The notes: generated by a model from the letters alone, not told the origin. 64,000 nucleotides of DNA from CAZLYK01 sp964563495 (GCA_964563495.1 CAZLYK010000011.1:1-64000); one strand, 5' to 3'; positions 38,270-49,849 are shown, numbered from the stretch's first letter. Made by a program: numbers and translations.

Positions 38270-39607
38270 TCATTCTGGCAAGGCTTCCTGCTCTGGTTCG
38301 GGAAGGAAGAAGCTTAAAATCAAGCCCAGGCCATAGACCAGAAAGGCCACTGCGGCGGCGGCGTAAGCCAGATGCGTCGCCGGTGTCAGTCCCGGCATCA
38401 ACGCAGCGATTTGTGTCGTCAGTAGCGCCGCCGAAGTGCCGACCATCCGACCTCCGATATTTGCGGCAAAACTCTCACCCGTCCCGCGCAGATGAGTCGG
38501 ATAGACTCGCGGCAGGTAGTTCCCCCAGAAGCTCAACTGCGCGACCGTCAGCAATCCGGCGAAAAATATTCCCCACTTGAGCAGCGGCAGGCTGCTGACG
38601 GCAGGGAAGATGAAGACGAGCGGGATCAGGATCAATCCGGGAACCTGAAAGATGCGAATCAATTTGCGTCGCGAAACGATGCGGACAGCGAGATAGGCGA
38701 GAATGAACCTTCCGAGCAGACCCCCCATCTCCTGGATCGTCTGGACGCCGGCGACAATCGTTTGCTGATCCGGTCTGGGCAGGTTTCTGACCTCGGGCAG
38801 GCCCGGGACGATCTGCGGCGTCTGCTGGATCGCGCCGAAGGCGGCGGCGAGGCTGCAGGCGAACATGGCCGCAGTGACGAGTGTGGTCTTCCTGTATTGC
38901 GGTTTGAAGAGTTCGGCGAAACTCGGCCTTCTCAAAGTACCCGCGTCTTTCTTCTCCTTCCAGACCGGTGATTCGGGCAGGAATGGTCTGATTATGATCA
39001 GGGGGATGGCGGGAATCAGCCCTGAGATCAGCAGGTAACGCCAGTTATCCTGCGCGCCATAGATGAACGGCATCGAGCCGATGTTTCTGGCGATCAAATA
39101 GGCCACGCCGCTGACCAGGACCCCGCCGAGCGAAGAGAAGGCTTGTGTGTACCCGAGCACCGCCTCGCGCTGCCTGGGATTCTGGAAGAGTTCAGCCAGC
39201 CAGGCGACCGCCGCCACGAATTCAACGCAGACACCGATAAACGTGGTGCAGCGAAAAAAGAGCAGAACCGGGAGCGACTTGGCGAACCCGGCGGCGAAGG
39301 CTGAAAAAGCGTAGACCAGGATGCTCCAGGTCAGGACTCTTCGCCGGCCAAGCCGGTCCGTCAAATATCCACCGAGCAGGCCGAAGATTCCACCACAAAC
39401 GGCTGGAACATAGAAGAACAGATCGCGCCATTGGTTGAACTCCGGGCTGCCGAATTTCAAGCCGCCCAGACCCTCAAGCGCCGGTCTGACGATCAGGGGT
39501 AGCATCAACAATTCATAGGTATCGAAGGCAAAACCGATCACGGCAATAATGCAGATCAACCATTGGACAGTGGTCAGGGGCGGGGCATTTTCTCTCTTCT
39601 CGTTCAT
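38270..39607 (-). CDS. MFS transporter (sugar/organic acid type)
   Basis: A 445-residue twelve-helix major facilitator. FDTYELLMLPLIVRPAL is helix 1, the loop 2-3 motif reads GGYLTDRLGRRRVLTWSILV, and FLPESPVWKEKKDAG ends the first half, as in sialate/lactate-type SHS porters and sugar porters. The second half has LPRVYPTHLRGTGESFAANI. It is a secondary transporter in the inner membrane. The substrate is not deducible. It is followed upstream by an SSS symporter on the same strand after 16 bp, suggesting co-transcription. Confidence 0.88.
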   Translation of the reverse strand: MNEKRENAPPLTTVQWLICIIAVIGFAFDTYELLMLPLIVRPALEGLGGLKFGSPEFNQWRDLFFYVPAVCGGIFGLLGGYLTDRLGRRRVLTWSILVYAFSAFAAGFAKSLPVLLFFRCTTFIGVCVEFVAAVAWLAELFQNPRQREAVLGYTQAFSSLGGVLVSGVAYLIARNIGSMPFIYGAQDNWRYLLISGLIPAIPLIIIRPFLPESPVWKEKKDAGTLRRPSFAELFKPQYRKTTLVTAAMFACSLAAAFGAIQQTPQIVPGLPEVRNLPRPDQQTIVAGVQTIQEMGGLLGRFILAYLAVRIVSRRKLIRIFQVPGLILIPLVFIFPAVSSLPLLKWGIFFAGLLTVAQLSFWGNYLPRVYPTHLRGTGESFAANIGGRMVGTSAALLTTQIAALMPGLTPATHLAYAAAAVAFLVYGLGLILSFFLPEPEQEALPE

Positions 39608-39623
39608 ATTTTTCCCGTTCTAT

Positions 39624-41234
39624 TCAGGTCTGGTTAAAATAACGCTTGAGTGTGTTTGAGCCGGGGCCGCGGGTCATGAGCGAACAGGCGATCATAAGGA
39701 TCGCCGAGATGATCGTCATCGGCACGACCGGCATCAATCCGAAGACGGCTGTGCCGCCGGGCGTCCGCGCGAGCGCCTCGAAGCCGCCGATCGACCAGAC
39801 GACCCCCGGAGCCGGAACGGTAAACTGGAAAACCGCGACCGAGACCACTGCCAGCACGGTCCAGAGAGTACTCGCCAACGCCCCCCACTTGGTGCTTCGC
39901 TTCCAGAAGAGCGCGGCGATCAGCAGCGGAGAGAGCGCCGAATAGCCGGAGAAAGCGTATTGAACGGCCAGATCGAAGATCGGTTGCGGAAATTTAAGCG
40001 CAATAATGTAGGCAATGATCGTCAGGATGATGACGAAGATCCGGCCGGTAATTACCTGTGCATTCTCACCGAATCTTTCCTTGCCCTCGTAAAAAGTGAA
40101 AACATCTTCCGAGAACATGGTCGAGAGGGCAAGAACCTGAGAATCGCTCGCCATCACCGCAGCCATAATTCCGGCGCCCAACAACCCGGCGAGCCAGAGA
40201 GGGGCATACGCTTCGAGCAACCGGAGCAGGACATCATCCCCGGCGGATTTTGCGCGCAGCTCGCTTCTCTGGTCAGGGGTCAGGGTCGCGGCCTGCGTCA
40301 CCAGCTGCTGGCGCGCCTCAAGTTTCGAGTGAATCGCCGGAACCTCACTCGCTCGATTGGCGACCACCCCCAGATAGACTGCCGGCAGCCAGATTGCCAG
40401 CAGGCAGACCGGATAGAAGACTGCCGTCTTTTTGAAGAGCGCCACCTTGCGCGCCGTCAACCAGAAGATGGTGATATGGGGAAAGGTGAGCGATGAGAGC
40501 GGGATGAACGTGTAGCTGAAAAAGAATCCCGGCGAGATCTTCTCGCGAGTCAGCAACGGCGCCAAGAGGGGCGACGCACCCATCTCGCCGATCGCGCGCC
40601 CGAATCCGCCCATCCCTGAACCGATAACCACGAGGGCGATCGTTCCCAAGAGCAAAAAGAGCGTCGTTTGAAAGGTGTTGACCCACGCCGTCCCGCGCAT
40701 GCCTCCCAGGAAAACGTAACTCATGACGACCAGAGCGACGAGCGCACCACCCAACCAGTAAGGGACGAACCCGCCGCTGATGGCGTAGAGGACCGTCCCC
40801 CCACCCATGACTCCGATGATGATGTAGGGCACCAGCAGAGCCGCCTGCACGGCAAAAATCACCGTCCCTATGTGCCCGCATTCCCACCGATCACGGAACA
40901 TCTGCACCGGGGTGATGAACCCAAACCGTTTACCGAGCGACCAGACACGGGTGCCGAGTAGTATCATCCCGAGCGGAATGACCAGCGCCGAAGACGAGGC
41001 CATCAACCCGTAGGTGACGATCCCATTGCTGAAAGCGTGCCCCGACGATCCGAGTATGGCGAAGGCAGTCATGTTCGTGCCGAAGAGCGAAAGCAGAAAG
41101 ACGAACTGACCGAGTGAACGATTGGCGAGAAAGAAATCTTCGGCCGGGTGCTCGCCGCCGGCGCGGCGAAAAGCGAAGACTCCAATATAGATCACAATCG
41201 CCAGATAGGCGAAGACAAAGAGCGCAGGGATCAC
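39624..41234 (-). CDS. Sodium:solute symporter (SSS family)
   Basis: A 536-residue transporter with about 13 helices. FFLANRSLGQFVFLLSLFGT and AILGSSGHAFSNGI cover the broken first helix, and LLGAGIMAAVMASDSQVLAL is the conserved sodium-site helix. The start is GTG 41234, overlapping the stop of the DUF3311 gene (GTGA). SSS members with a DUF3311 partner import small organic acids, sugars or vitamins; the substrate here is unknown. Confidence 0.92.
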   Translation of the reverse strand: MIPALFVFAYLAIVIYIGVFAFRRAGGEHPAEDFFLANRSLGQFVFLLSLFGTNMTAFAILGSSGHAFSNGIVTYGLMASSSALVIPLGMILLGTRVWSLGKRFGFITPVQMFRDRWECGHIGTVIFAVQAALLVPYIIIGVMGGGTVLYAISGGFVPYWLGGALVALVVMSYVFLGGMRGTAWVNTFQTTLFLLLGTIALVVIGSGMGGFGRAIGEMGASPLLAPLLTREKISPGFFFSYTFIPLSSLTFPHITIFWLTARKVALFKKTAVFYPVCLLAIWLPAVYLGVVANRASEVPAIHSKLEARQQLVTQAATLTPDQRSELRAKSAGDDVLLRLLEAYAPLWLAGLLGAGIMAAVMASDSQVLALSTMFSEDVFTFYEGKERFGENAQVITGRIFVIILTIIAYIIALKFPQPIFDLAVQYAFSGYSALSPLLIAALFWKRSTKWGALASTLWTVLAVVSVAVFQFTVPAPGVVWSIGGFEALARTPGGTAVFGLMPVVPMTIISAILMIACSLMTRGPGSNTLKRYFNQT

Positions 41235-41452
41235 GGTCGGCGGTCCTCCTCATCGCGTTCGAGATGCTCGGGCCAGGCATATTTGACAATAAGCCACATA
41301 ACCAGCGAGACGGCGAGCGTGTAACAGGCGTGATAAAAGATGCCGATCGGCAACAACCCAAAAACGATCGGCTCGGCCGTGCGCCAGAACCAGAAGTCCT
41401 GATGCAAGACGTAAAGCCCGACAACCAGGAAGATTAAGATTATTCGCTTCAT
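41231..41452 (-). CDS. DUF3311 small membrane protein
   Basis: A 73-residue protein with two helices (RIILIFLVVGLYVLHQDFW and ACYTLAVSLVMWLIVKYAW) and the central FGLLPIGIFYHA that typifies DUF3311. These proteins are encoded next to and overlapping SSS symporters, probably as an accessory subunit. ATG 41452 is used; GTG 41458 is equally possible because the upstream bases are a heptamer repeat that gives no clean ribosome binding site. Confidence 0.85.
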   Translation of the reverse strand: MKRIILIFLVVGLYVLHQDFWFWRTAEPIVFGLLPIGIFYHACYTLAVSLVMWLIVKYAWPEHLERDEEDRRP

Positions 41453-41455
41453 CCT

Positions 41456-41474
41456 CACCCGTCACCCGTCACTT
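41456..41474. repeat. Heptamer tandem repeat (CACCCGT)
   Basis: Two and a half copies of CACCCGT sit directly at the start codon of the DUF3311 gene. The same word type recurs at 59615-59642. Confidence 0.7.
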
Positions 41475-41665
41475 TTAAATGAATTACCTGCGATCCTTTT
41501 AGAAACTGACAGTCAAAGTGCGGCGTACTATCCCATAGCGGTCCGGTAAATTGCAACTGTAGCAGGCGTCTCTGTGTGAGGCGACGATTCCAATCAGGCG
41601 GGTTCTCGTTTAAAATGTGGATATGTTTTCAACCGCAAACCAATGACACTCTCAGGAATTTAGTA

Positions 41666-44600
41666 ATGTCAAAATTGATCAGTGCTTGCCTTTTTCTGCC
41701 ACTTTTCGTCTCCAGCCTATATGCCCAGACAAGCAGTACCATGAGAGGAACCGTTCAGGATCAAAACGGTGCCGTCATCGTCGGAGCCAGACTCAGTGCA
41801 CGCAATCTGGAAACCAATCTGACGCGGACGACGGCGAGTGATGATCAGGGGCGCTACGTCTTCCCCGAATTGCGCGTCGGTCAATATGAGATCCGGGCTG
41901 AACAGACGGGGTTCAAGCCGTTGGTGAAGAGAATCGACCTGACCATCGGCGAAACGGCAGTCCTTAATTTATCGCTCGAAGTCATGGTCAGCGGCACGGT
42001 CGAGATTACCGATTCGGCACCGCTGGTCAACACGCAGACCGCCGAATTGAGCTATCTGGTGACTGAGCGCGCGATCAGGGAATTGCCTCTCAATGGCCGC
42101 AACTACACCGATCTGGCGCTGCTCCAGCCGGGCGTCGCGGCGTTTCCGCAGCGCGATGGAGGATCGGTGGTCGCGCACGGATTGGGAATGACGATCAACG
42201 GGCAGGATATCCGCTCGAACGTCTACCTGCTTGACGGCACGCTGCTCAACGATTTCACCAACGGCCCGGCCGGCAGCGCTGCGGGCACGGCGCTCGGGAC
42301 CGAGACAATCCGCGAATTCCGAGTCGAGGCAAATTCATATTCAGCGGAGTTCGGACGCAATTATGGCGGGCAGATCAATGCGATCAGCAAATCTGGGAGC
42401 AATCGTTATCACGGGACGCTCTATCACTTTCTCCGCAACGACAACCTGGACGCACGCAACTTCTTCGACCGTCAGCCGATCGGCAAGCCCGAATTCAAGC
42501 GCAACCAGTTCGGCGGGACGATCGGCGGCCCCATCGATCGGGACCGGACCTTCTTTTTCGCCGGCGCCGAATTCCTGCGCGAACGGTTGGGGCGGACGGT
42601 TGCGACGATCGTCCCCGACGGGAAGGCGCGGCAGGGAATCCTCGTCTCGCGCAATGCGAACGGACAGATCGTCGAGACGCCGGTCACGATCAATGACTCG
42701 GTCAAACCATACCTTAATCAGTTCCCTCTTCCGAACGGCTCGCTGCTCAACAGCGGAGTGGGCAATCTCGCGGAATATTTCTTCCGCTTCAACCAGCGTC
42801 TGGACGAGGAGTACATCCAGGGGCGGATCGATCACCATCTGGCGTCGAATCAGCAGATCTTCGCCCGCTATACGATCGATAACGCCGAGCAGTTTCTTCC
42901 GACCGATTTTCCCCAGTTCCCCCGCTCGTTCATCTCGCGCAACCAGTTCGCGACGATCGAGCATTCCTGGGTAATTTCGCCGCAGACAATCAATACCGCC
43001 CGCTTCGGTTTCAGCCGGACGCGGATCGGACAGGATGTCGAGGCGAACGTCCCATCGACGCTCCAGCCATTCGTCCCGGGCAGGCTGGTCGGAGATATAG
43101 ACATCGGTGGCCTTCCGCGCTTCGGTCCGCAGAGTTCCGTCAATGTCCAATTGACGCAAAATGTCTTCAGCTTCAGCAACCAGATCACGCAGACGCGGGG
43201 CAGCCACCTGCTCAAATACGGTGGAATGGTCGAGCGTTACCAGGACAACATGGTAAACCCGACCTTTTCACTGGGGATATACAACTTTGCAGACCTCCGG
43301 GCATTTCTGGAAAACCGGCCGAACCGTTTCATCGGGCTGACACCCGAGGCCCAGTTCGATCGATACTGGCGATTTACGCTCTTCGGGTTCTTCATTCAGG
43401 ATGATTTCAAGGTGACGCCGCGGCTGACGCTCAATCTGGGGCTGCGATACGAATTCACGACCATGCCGGAAGATATTTATGGGCGAGACATCTCACTTCC
43501 CAACCTGAGCGATAAGCAGGTCACGCCGGGGCCGCTCTTTCAAAATCCGACTTATAAGAACATCTCGCCCCGCTTCGGCTTCGCCTGGGATATTTTTGGC
43601 GACGGCAAGACCTCGGTGCGGGGCGGTTATGGCTGGTACTTCAATACCAACAACCAGCAGAATCTGATCGTCACCGTGACCAACCCGCCGGCCACTCCGC
43701 GCCCGGTGATCGCCAATCCGACATTTCCCAATCCTCCGTTCAACCGCACGGGCACGCTTTCGATCCGCCCGGTTGAGTGGGATGTCAAAAATCCCAACAC
43801 CCATATCTATAACTTGAGCCTGCAGCGGCAACTATGGTTCGAGACGGTCGTGACGGCCGGATACGCCGGGTCGCGCGGCGTTCATCTACTACGCAACAAA
43901 GATGCGAACTTGGCGTTGCCGGTCAAACAGGCCGATGGGACATATCTCTTCCCGGCCGGGGCTCCACGCTTAAACCCCAACTTCAGCACGATCGAGTTGA
44001 AAACCAGCGACGGCAATTCCTGGTACAACGCATTAATCTTCGAGGTGCGAAAACGATTCAGCCGGGGCGTCGATTTCCAGTCGTCATACACATTTGCCCG
44101 GACGATCGACACGACACAGGCCTCGACCTTTTTCTCCGACGCGACTAATGCGACGGTCTCGGCGCTGCCGGAGCTCCCCGGCCTCGACTACAACAAGGGA
44201 CTCGCCGATTTTCACGCCAAGCATAACTGGGTCTTCAATTTCACCTGGGAATTGCCCTTCGCCAGGAATCTCAAGGGGGGCTTGGGAGCCTGGTTGAACG
44301 GATGGAATTTGATCGGCATCGGGCAGATGCGGAGCGGGAACCCGCTGACCGTTTTCCTGGCGAGCAATCGTTCCCGCTCACAATGGAATCCTTCGTCCGG
44401 GCCCGGGCTGGGTCAGGACCGCCCGAGCCTTGCGCCGGGCAGGACCTATCAAAGCGCGATCATCGGCCTGTCCGATCAATATTTCGACCCGACGGCCTTC
44501 ATCCTGCAACCGACCGGCACGCTCGGCAATACAGGCCGCAACGCCTTCATCGGTCCGAACCTGCGTAGCTTCGACCTCTCGCTGGTCAAGAACACCCGCT

Positions 44601-44827
44601 GGTCAAAACTCGGTGAAAACGCCACGATTCAATTCCGGATCGAATCCTTCAATCTTTTCAACCGCGCGAATTTTGGAACGCCCGGACTGCAGGTTTTTGC
44701 GGGAGCGCCCGATCCACCCAATCAGCCGCCTCCGCCCGCGCCGCAGCCGCTCTCATCATTCGGCAGGATTCGCTCGACGGTGACATCGGCGAGACAGTTG
44801 CAATTCGGTCTGCGAATTTCTTTTTGA
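41666..44827 (+). CDS. Oar-like TonB-dependent outer membrane receptor
   Basis: A 1053-residue protein. A signal peptide (SACLFLPLFVSSLYA) leads into a carboxypeptidase-like regulatory domain (MRGTVQDQNGAVIVGARLSA to about residue 100), then a plug domain (RAIRELPLNGRNYTDLALLQ, FRVEANSYSAEFGRNYGGQI) and a beta-barrel ending in an aromatic residue (QLQFGLRISF), as needed for BAM insertion. This architecture is expanded in Acidobacteriota for uptake of glycans or protein fragments. No SusD partner is adjacent. ATG 41666 follows AGGA. It stops seven bases before a palindromic repeat. Confidence 0.93.
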   Translation: MSKLISACLFLPLFVSSLYAQTSSTMRGTVQDQNGAVIVGARLSARNLETNLTRTTASDDQGRYVFPELRVGQYEIRAEQTGFKPLVKRIDLTIGETAVLNLSLEVMVSGTVEITDSAPLVNTQTAELSYLVTERAIRELPLNGRNYTDLALLQPGVAAFPQRDGGSVVAHGLGMTINGQDIRSNVYLLDGTLLNDFTNGPAGSAAGTALGTETIREFRVEANSYSAEFGRNYGGQINAISKSGSNRYHGTLYHFLRNDNLDARNFFDRQPIGKPEFKRNQFGGTIGGPIDRDRTFFFAGAEFLRERLGRTVATIVPDGKARQGILVSRNANGQIVETPVTINDSVKPYLNQFPLPNGSLLNSGVGNLAEYFFRFNQRLDEEYIQGRIDHHLASNQQIFARYTIDNAEQFLPTDFPQFPRSFISRNQFATIEHSWVISPQTINTARFGFSRTRIGQDVEANVPSTLQPFVPGRLVGDIDIGGLPRFGPQSSVNVQLTQNVFSFSNQITQTRGSHLLKYGGMVERYQDNMVNPTFSLGIYNFADLRAFLENRPNRFIGLTPEAQFDRYWRFTLFGFFIQDDFKVTPRLTLNLGLRYEFTTMPEDIYGRDISLPNLSDKQVTPGPLFQNPTYKNISPRFGFAWDIFGDGKTSVRGGYGWYFNTNNQQNLIVTVTNPPATPRPVIANPTFPNPPFNRTGTLSIRPVEWDVKNPNTHIYNLSLQRQLWFETVVTAGYAGSRGVHLLRNKDANLALPVKQADGTYLFPAGAPRLNPNFSTIELKTSDGNSWYNALIFEVRKRFSRGVDFQSSYTFARTIDTTQASTFFSDATNATVSALPELPGLDYNKGLADFHAKHNWVFNFTWELPFARNLKGGLGAWLNGWNLIGIGQMRSGNPLTVFLASNRSRSQWNPSSGPGLGQDRPSLAPGRTYQSAIIGLSDQYFDPTAFILQPTGTLGNTGRNAFIGPNLRSFDLSLVKNTRWSKLGENATIQFRIESFNLFNRANFGTPGLQVFAGAPDPPNQPPPPAPQPLSSFGRIRSTVTSARQLQFGLRISF

Positions 44828-44832
44828 AGAAT

Positions 44833-44914
44833 AATAGACAGGATCGACAAGCTTTATCCAGGATTGAACAAGATCCGGTCAAATCCTGGATAAAGCTTGT
44901 CGATCCTGTCTATT
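44833..44914. repeat. GACAGGAT palindromic repeat, copy 6 (33-bp perfect arms)
   Basis: Arms 44833-44865 and 44882-44914 are exact reverse complements. The arm interior (GACAAGCTTTATCCAGG) differs from other copies while remaining self-complementary. Confidence 0.95.
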
Positions 44915-44934
44915 TCACTGACTGAGGAAGAGCC

Positions 44935-46368
44935 ATGAAAACAATCCGGATTCTTTTTGTCATACTGACGACGGTCGGCATCGCCGCCGGGGATGACTGG
45001 ACAAGGTTTCGCGGGCCCAACGGCGCAGGGGTCTCCGAGTCAACCGGTCTGCCGGTTGAGTTCGGCCCGCAAAAAAATGTCATCTGGAAAACGCCTTTGC
45101 CTCCAGGGCATTCATCACCTGTTCTCTCTGCAAATCGGATCTTCGTCACGGCGGTCGAGAACGATAAGCTCTATGTCATCGGCCTCGATCGCAAGACCGG
45201 GAAACTGCTCTGGAAGAATGAGACGCCTCGCCTTCGCCGCGATCGCCTGCAAAAACCCAACAATCCTGCCTCACCGAGCCCGGTGACCGACGGAGGCAAC
45301 GTCTATGCTTTCTTCCAGGACTACGGTCTGATCTCTTTCGATCAGAACGGTAAAGAGCGCTGGCGCCTGCCAGTCGGCCCATTCGCTATCTCTTATGGGT
45401 TCGGAGCGTCTCCGATCATCGTCGACGACAAGGTCATTCTGCCGTGCGATCAAGACACCGGATCATATCTGCTCGCGGTCGATAAAAACACCGGCCGAAT
45501 CAAATGGAAAATCGACCGCCCGGGGGTGATTTCGGGATATTCGACGCCGATTATCTATCAGCCGCGAGGCGGTAAAAAACAGATCCTCATCGCCGAATCG
45601 TTTCAATTGTCGGCTTACTCGCCCGAAAACGGAGAGCGATTCTGGTTTGTCCGCGGGCTGGCGTGCGAGATGAAATCGGTCCCGTCGCTGAGCGGAGAGG
45701 AGCTCTTTATCAACGGCTGGGGCTGGCCCGAAAATCAGCCGGGGCGTCAAATCTATCTGCCTTCGGTTGAAGAGGTCATGGCCAAACACGACACGAACAA
45801 AGATGGTCACATCTCACAAACTGAGATGCCCAATGAAAAGTTGAAGCAAGATGTCTACTTTAAAACATTCGATATCGACCAGGACGGCAAGCTCAACTCG
45901 CGGGAGTGGGAGATTTGCCGGGCCATGATGGCGGCCGAGAACGGCCTGCTCTCGATCAAGGTCGGAGGAAAAGGGGACATGACCGCCAATGCGGTCCGCT
46001 GGCGTTATCAAAAACCCGTCCCGCAAGTCCCCTCGACATTGATTTATCGGGGTGTCTTGTTTATGGTCAACGACAGCGGCATTCTTATTTCGTTCAATCC
46101 GGCAACAGGAGATGTGATCAAGCAGGGCCGATTGAAGGGGGCGATTGATAAATACTTCGCCTCGCCGGTCGGCGCCGATGGGAGATTGTATCTGATCAGT
46201 CAGGACGGGACCGTCTCGGTGGTCAAAGCCGCGGGAGATTGGGAGGTTTTATCGGTTAATTCGCTCGGCGACGAGGTCTTCGCGACACCCGCTATCGCAG
46301 ACGGCAAACTTTACATTCGCACTCAAAGCACGCTTTACTGCTTTGGCATTCGAGGGGGACTCGATTGA
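44935..46368 (+). CDS. Secreted PQQ-like propeller protein with internal EF-hand pair
   Basis: A 477-residue protein with a signal peptide (KTIRILFVILTTVGIAAG) and PQQ-like propeller repeats (WTRFRGPNGAGVSESTGLP, VIGLDRKTGKLLWKNET, LAVDKNTGRIKWKID). Two EF-hand calcium loops are inserted between blades: DTNKDGHISQTE near residue 285 and DIDQDGKLNSRE near 313. The catalytic PQQ-binding Trp docking and disulfide pair of true dehydrogenases are not evident, so it may bind rather than oxidise. Its last bases overlap the region of the next gene, suggesting co-transcription. Confidence 0.85.
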   Translation: MKTIRILFVILTTVGIAAGDDWTRFRGPNGAGVSESTGLPVEFGPQKNVIWKTPLPPGHSSPVLSANRIFVTAVENDKLYVIGLDRKTGKLLWKNETPRLRRDRLQKPNNPASPSPVTDGGNVYAFFQDYGLISFDQNGKERWRLPVGPFAISYGFGASPIIVDDKVILPCDQDTGSYLLAVDKNTGRIKWKIDRPGVISGYSTPIIYQPRGGKKQILIAESFQLSAYSPENGERFWFVRGLACEMKSVPSLSGEELFINGWGWPENQPGRQIYLPSVEEVMAKHDTNKDGHISQTEMPNEKLKQDVYFKTFDIDQDGKLNSREWEICRAMMAAENGLLSIKVGGKGDMTANAVRWRYQKPVPQVPSTLIYRGVLFMVNDSGILISFNPATGDVIKQGRLKGAIDKYFASPVGADGRLYLISQDGTVSVVKAAGDWEVLSVNSLGDEVFATPAIADGKLYIRTQSTLYCFGIRGGLD

Positions 46369-46394
46369 ACATCAACAAGGAGAAAAAGAGCGCT

Positions 46395-46850
46395 ATGGCT
46401 TGGGTATTGTTCGCGGTCGGCGCGGCGTTGTCGTGGGGAGTTTACGGCGCGATGTTACATCAGGGACAGATGAAGCTGGGCAATCCGCTGCGCGCAATGC
46501 TCTGTGTGGGAGTCGCCTACTTTCTGATCGGGGTGATTGTGCCGGTGGCCGGTCTTGCCTCGCAAAGTCAACTGGGCGCGCAGGGTTTCAATCTCTCCGG
46601 CACGACCATGGCGACAGTCGCCGGTGCGCTTGGTGCGATCGGCGCAGCGTGCATCATCTGGGCTTTTAAATCGGGCGGATTGCCGACCTATGTTATGCCG
46701 TTGGTCTTTGGCGGCGCGCCGGTAATCAATGTCATGGTTTCCATGTTGATCCACCCGCCGAAATCATCGATCAACCCATTGCTCTTCGTCGGCTTCCTGC
46801 TGGTTATCGCCGGCGCGAGCCTGGTCTTGTATTTCCGGCCGCAATCCTGA
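46395..46850 (+). CDS. EamA/DMT-like small membrane protein
   Basis: A 151-residue protein with five hydrophobic helices, about one half of a drug/metabolite-transporter-like protein: WVLFAVGAALSWGVYGAML, VGVAYFLIGVIVPVAGLAS, ATVAGALGAIGAACIIWAFK, VMPLVFGGAPVINVMVSML and LLFVGFLLVIAGASLVLYF. Half-size members usually dimerise. ATG 46395 lies 12 bases after AAGGAG; a TTG at 46365 would overlap the preceding gene. Substrate unknown. Confidence 0.75.
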   Translation: MAWVLFAVGAALSWGVYGAMLHQGQMKLGNPLRAMLCVGVAYFLIGVIVPVAGLASQSQLGAQGFNLSGTTMATVAGALGAIGAACIIWAFKSGGLPTYVMPLVFGGAPVINVMVSMLIHPPKSSINPLLFVGFLLVIAGASLVLYFRPQS

Positions 46851-46859
46851 GTAACCAGC

Positions 46860-46917
46860 AGCAATTTTCACGTTTGTGCGACCGCGAGGACGCGGTCGCA
46901 CAAACGTGAAAATTGCT
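46860..46917. repeat. AGGA-loop hairpin family, copy 2 (27-bp perfect arms)
   Basis: Arms 46860-46886 and 46891-46917 are exact reverse complements around AGGA. Compared with copy 1, a G-C pair near the base is replaced by T-A on both arms. It lies 9 bp after one gene and 24 bp before the next. Confidence 0.95.
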
Positions 46918-46941
46918 ATCACAAGAAGGAGAATAAATCTC

Positions 46942-48066
46942 GTGAAGAGGATTGTCCTATCACTCTGCCTCTGTTCCGGTCTGAGTATAATTGCGCTGGC
47001 TCAAGCACAACCGAGCGCGACGCCGCCACAACCCGCCGCGCTGGCAGCGCCGGCCGGGTTCAAAGTCACGGTCTTCGCCTCGGAAGTGACGAATGGTCGA
47101 TTGATGGCCGTCAGTCCCGACGGAGTGCTCTATGTTCCGCGGCAATCGAAAGGCGACGTCGTGGCCTTGCCCGATCGGGACAAAGATGGCCGGGCTGATT
47201 CGATGGAGATCGTCGCCAGCGGTTTAACCCGGCCTCATAGCCTGGCTTTTTACCAAGGCTATCTTTATATCGCGACCAATCCCGCAATCCTGCGGATGAA
47301 ATACGTCCGGGGAAAAACGGAGGGCTCACCTGAGAAGGTTGTCGATCTGCCGGTCTCAACCACCCCGCACTGGACTCGATCGATAGGGTTCGGCCGCGAC
47401 GGCAAGATGTACGTCTCGATCGGTTCGTCCTGCAACTCCTGCGAAGAGGATGATGAGCGGCGAACGACGATTATGCAGTACAACCCCGATGGCACGGGCG
47501 GTCGACCATTCGCCAAGGGGCTGCGCAACGCCATCGGCTTCGACTGGGATCCGCGAACCGGTGCCATGTGGGCGGTGGATATGGGTCAGGACAGGCAGGG
47601 CGAGAGCTTGCCGCCCGACGAGATCAACCGGATAGAGGAGGGCAAGCATTATGGATTCCCCTACTTTATCGCAACCAACCTCCCCAATCCCGATCTTCCG
47701 AACGCGAAAGGCTCTCTCAAGGCCGAGCAGGCTGTCCCGCCGGCTTTCGCACTGCAGCCGCACTCATCGCCGATCGGCCTGGCTTTCTATAAAGGGTCCA
47801 GGTTCCCTGCCCCTTATCGAAACGGGATGTTCGTTGCGCTGCACGGCTCCAGCCCGACCGCTCGCGCCGAGAAGATCGGATACAAAGTCGTCCGCGTAAT
47901 TGTCAAGGACGGGAAGATCACCGGTCTCGAGGATTTCGTCACCGGGTGGTTAAAGGACGGGCAGGTTCTGGGACGGCCGGCGGGGCTGATCACCGGCGCC
48001 GACGGAGCCTTCTATATCTCTGACGACAATAAGGGCTTTATCTACCGGGTCAGCTACGAAAAGTAG
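46942..48066 (+). CDS. Sorbosone dehydrogenase-like secreted propeller protein
   Basis: A 374-residue protein with a signal peptide (VLSLCLCSGLSIIALAQA) and a six-bladed quinoprotein fold of the soluble glucose/sorbosone dehydrogenase family: PAGFKVTVFASEVTNGRLMA, YVPRQSKGDVVALPDRDKDG, RSIGFGRDGKMYVSIGSSCN, FAKGLRNAIGFDWDP and VDMGQDRQGESLPPDEI. GTG 46942 has AAGGAG ten bases upstream; no in-frame ATG fits. It probably oxidises a sugar or aldose in the periplasm using PQQ. The following gene is a GMC oxidoreductase, also a sugar oxidiser. Confidence 0.88.
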   Translation: MKRIVLSLCLCSGLSIIALAQAQPSATPPQPAALAAPAGFKVTVFASEVTNGRLMAVSPDGVLYVPRQSKGDVVALPDRDKDGRADSMEIVASGLTRPHSLAFYQGYLYIATNPAILRMKYVRGKTEGSPEKVVDLPVSTTPHWTRSIGFGRDGKMYVSIGSSCNSCEEDDERRTTIMQYNPDGTGGRPFAKGLRNAIGFDWDPRTGAMWAVDMGQDRQGESLPPDEINRIEEGKHYGFPYFIATNLPNPDLPNAKGSLKAEQAVPPAFALQPHSSPIGLAFYKGSRFPAPYRNGMFVALHGSSPTARAEKIGYKVVRVIVKDGKITGLEDFVTGWLKDGQVLGRPAGLITGADGAFYISDDNKGFIYRVSYEK

Positions 48067-48121
48067 CGATTTGAATTACTCCCGAGCGCTTGCGCTTGGG
48101 AATAATTGCAGAGGAGTGACT

Positions 48122-49840
<1,719 letters not shown>

Positions 49841-49849
49841 AAAAATCAT

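Noticed and set aside
42341..43207. 288-residue antisense frame within the TonB receptor gene
   Set aside because: Shadow frame of the barrel-coding region with no recognisable domain.
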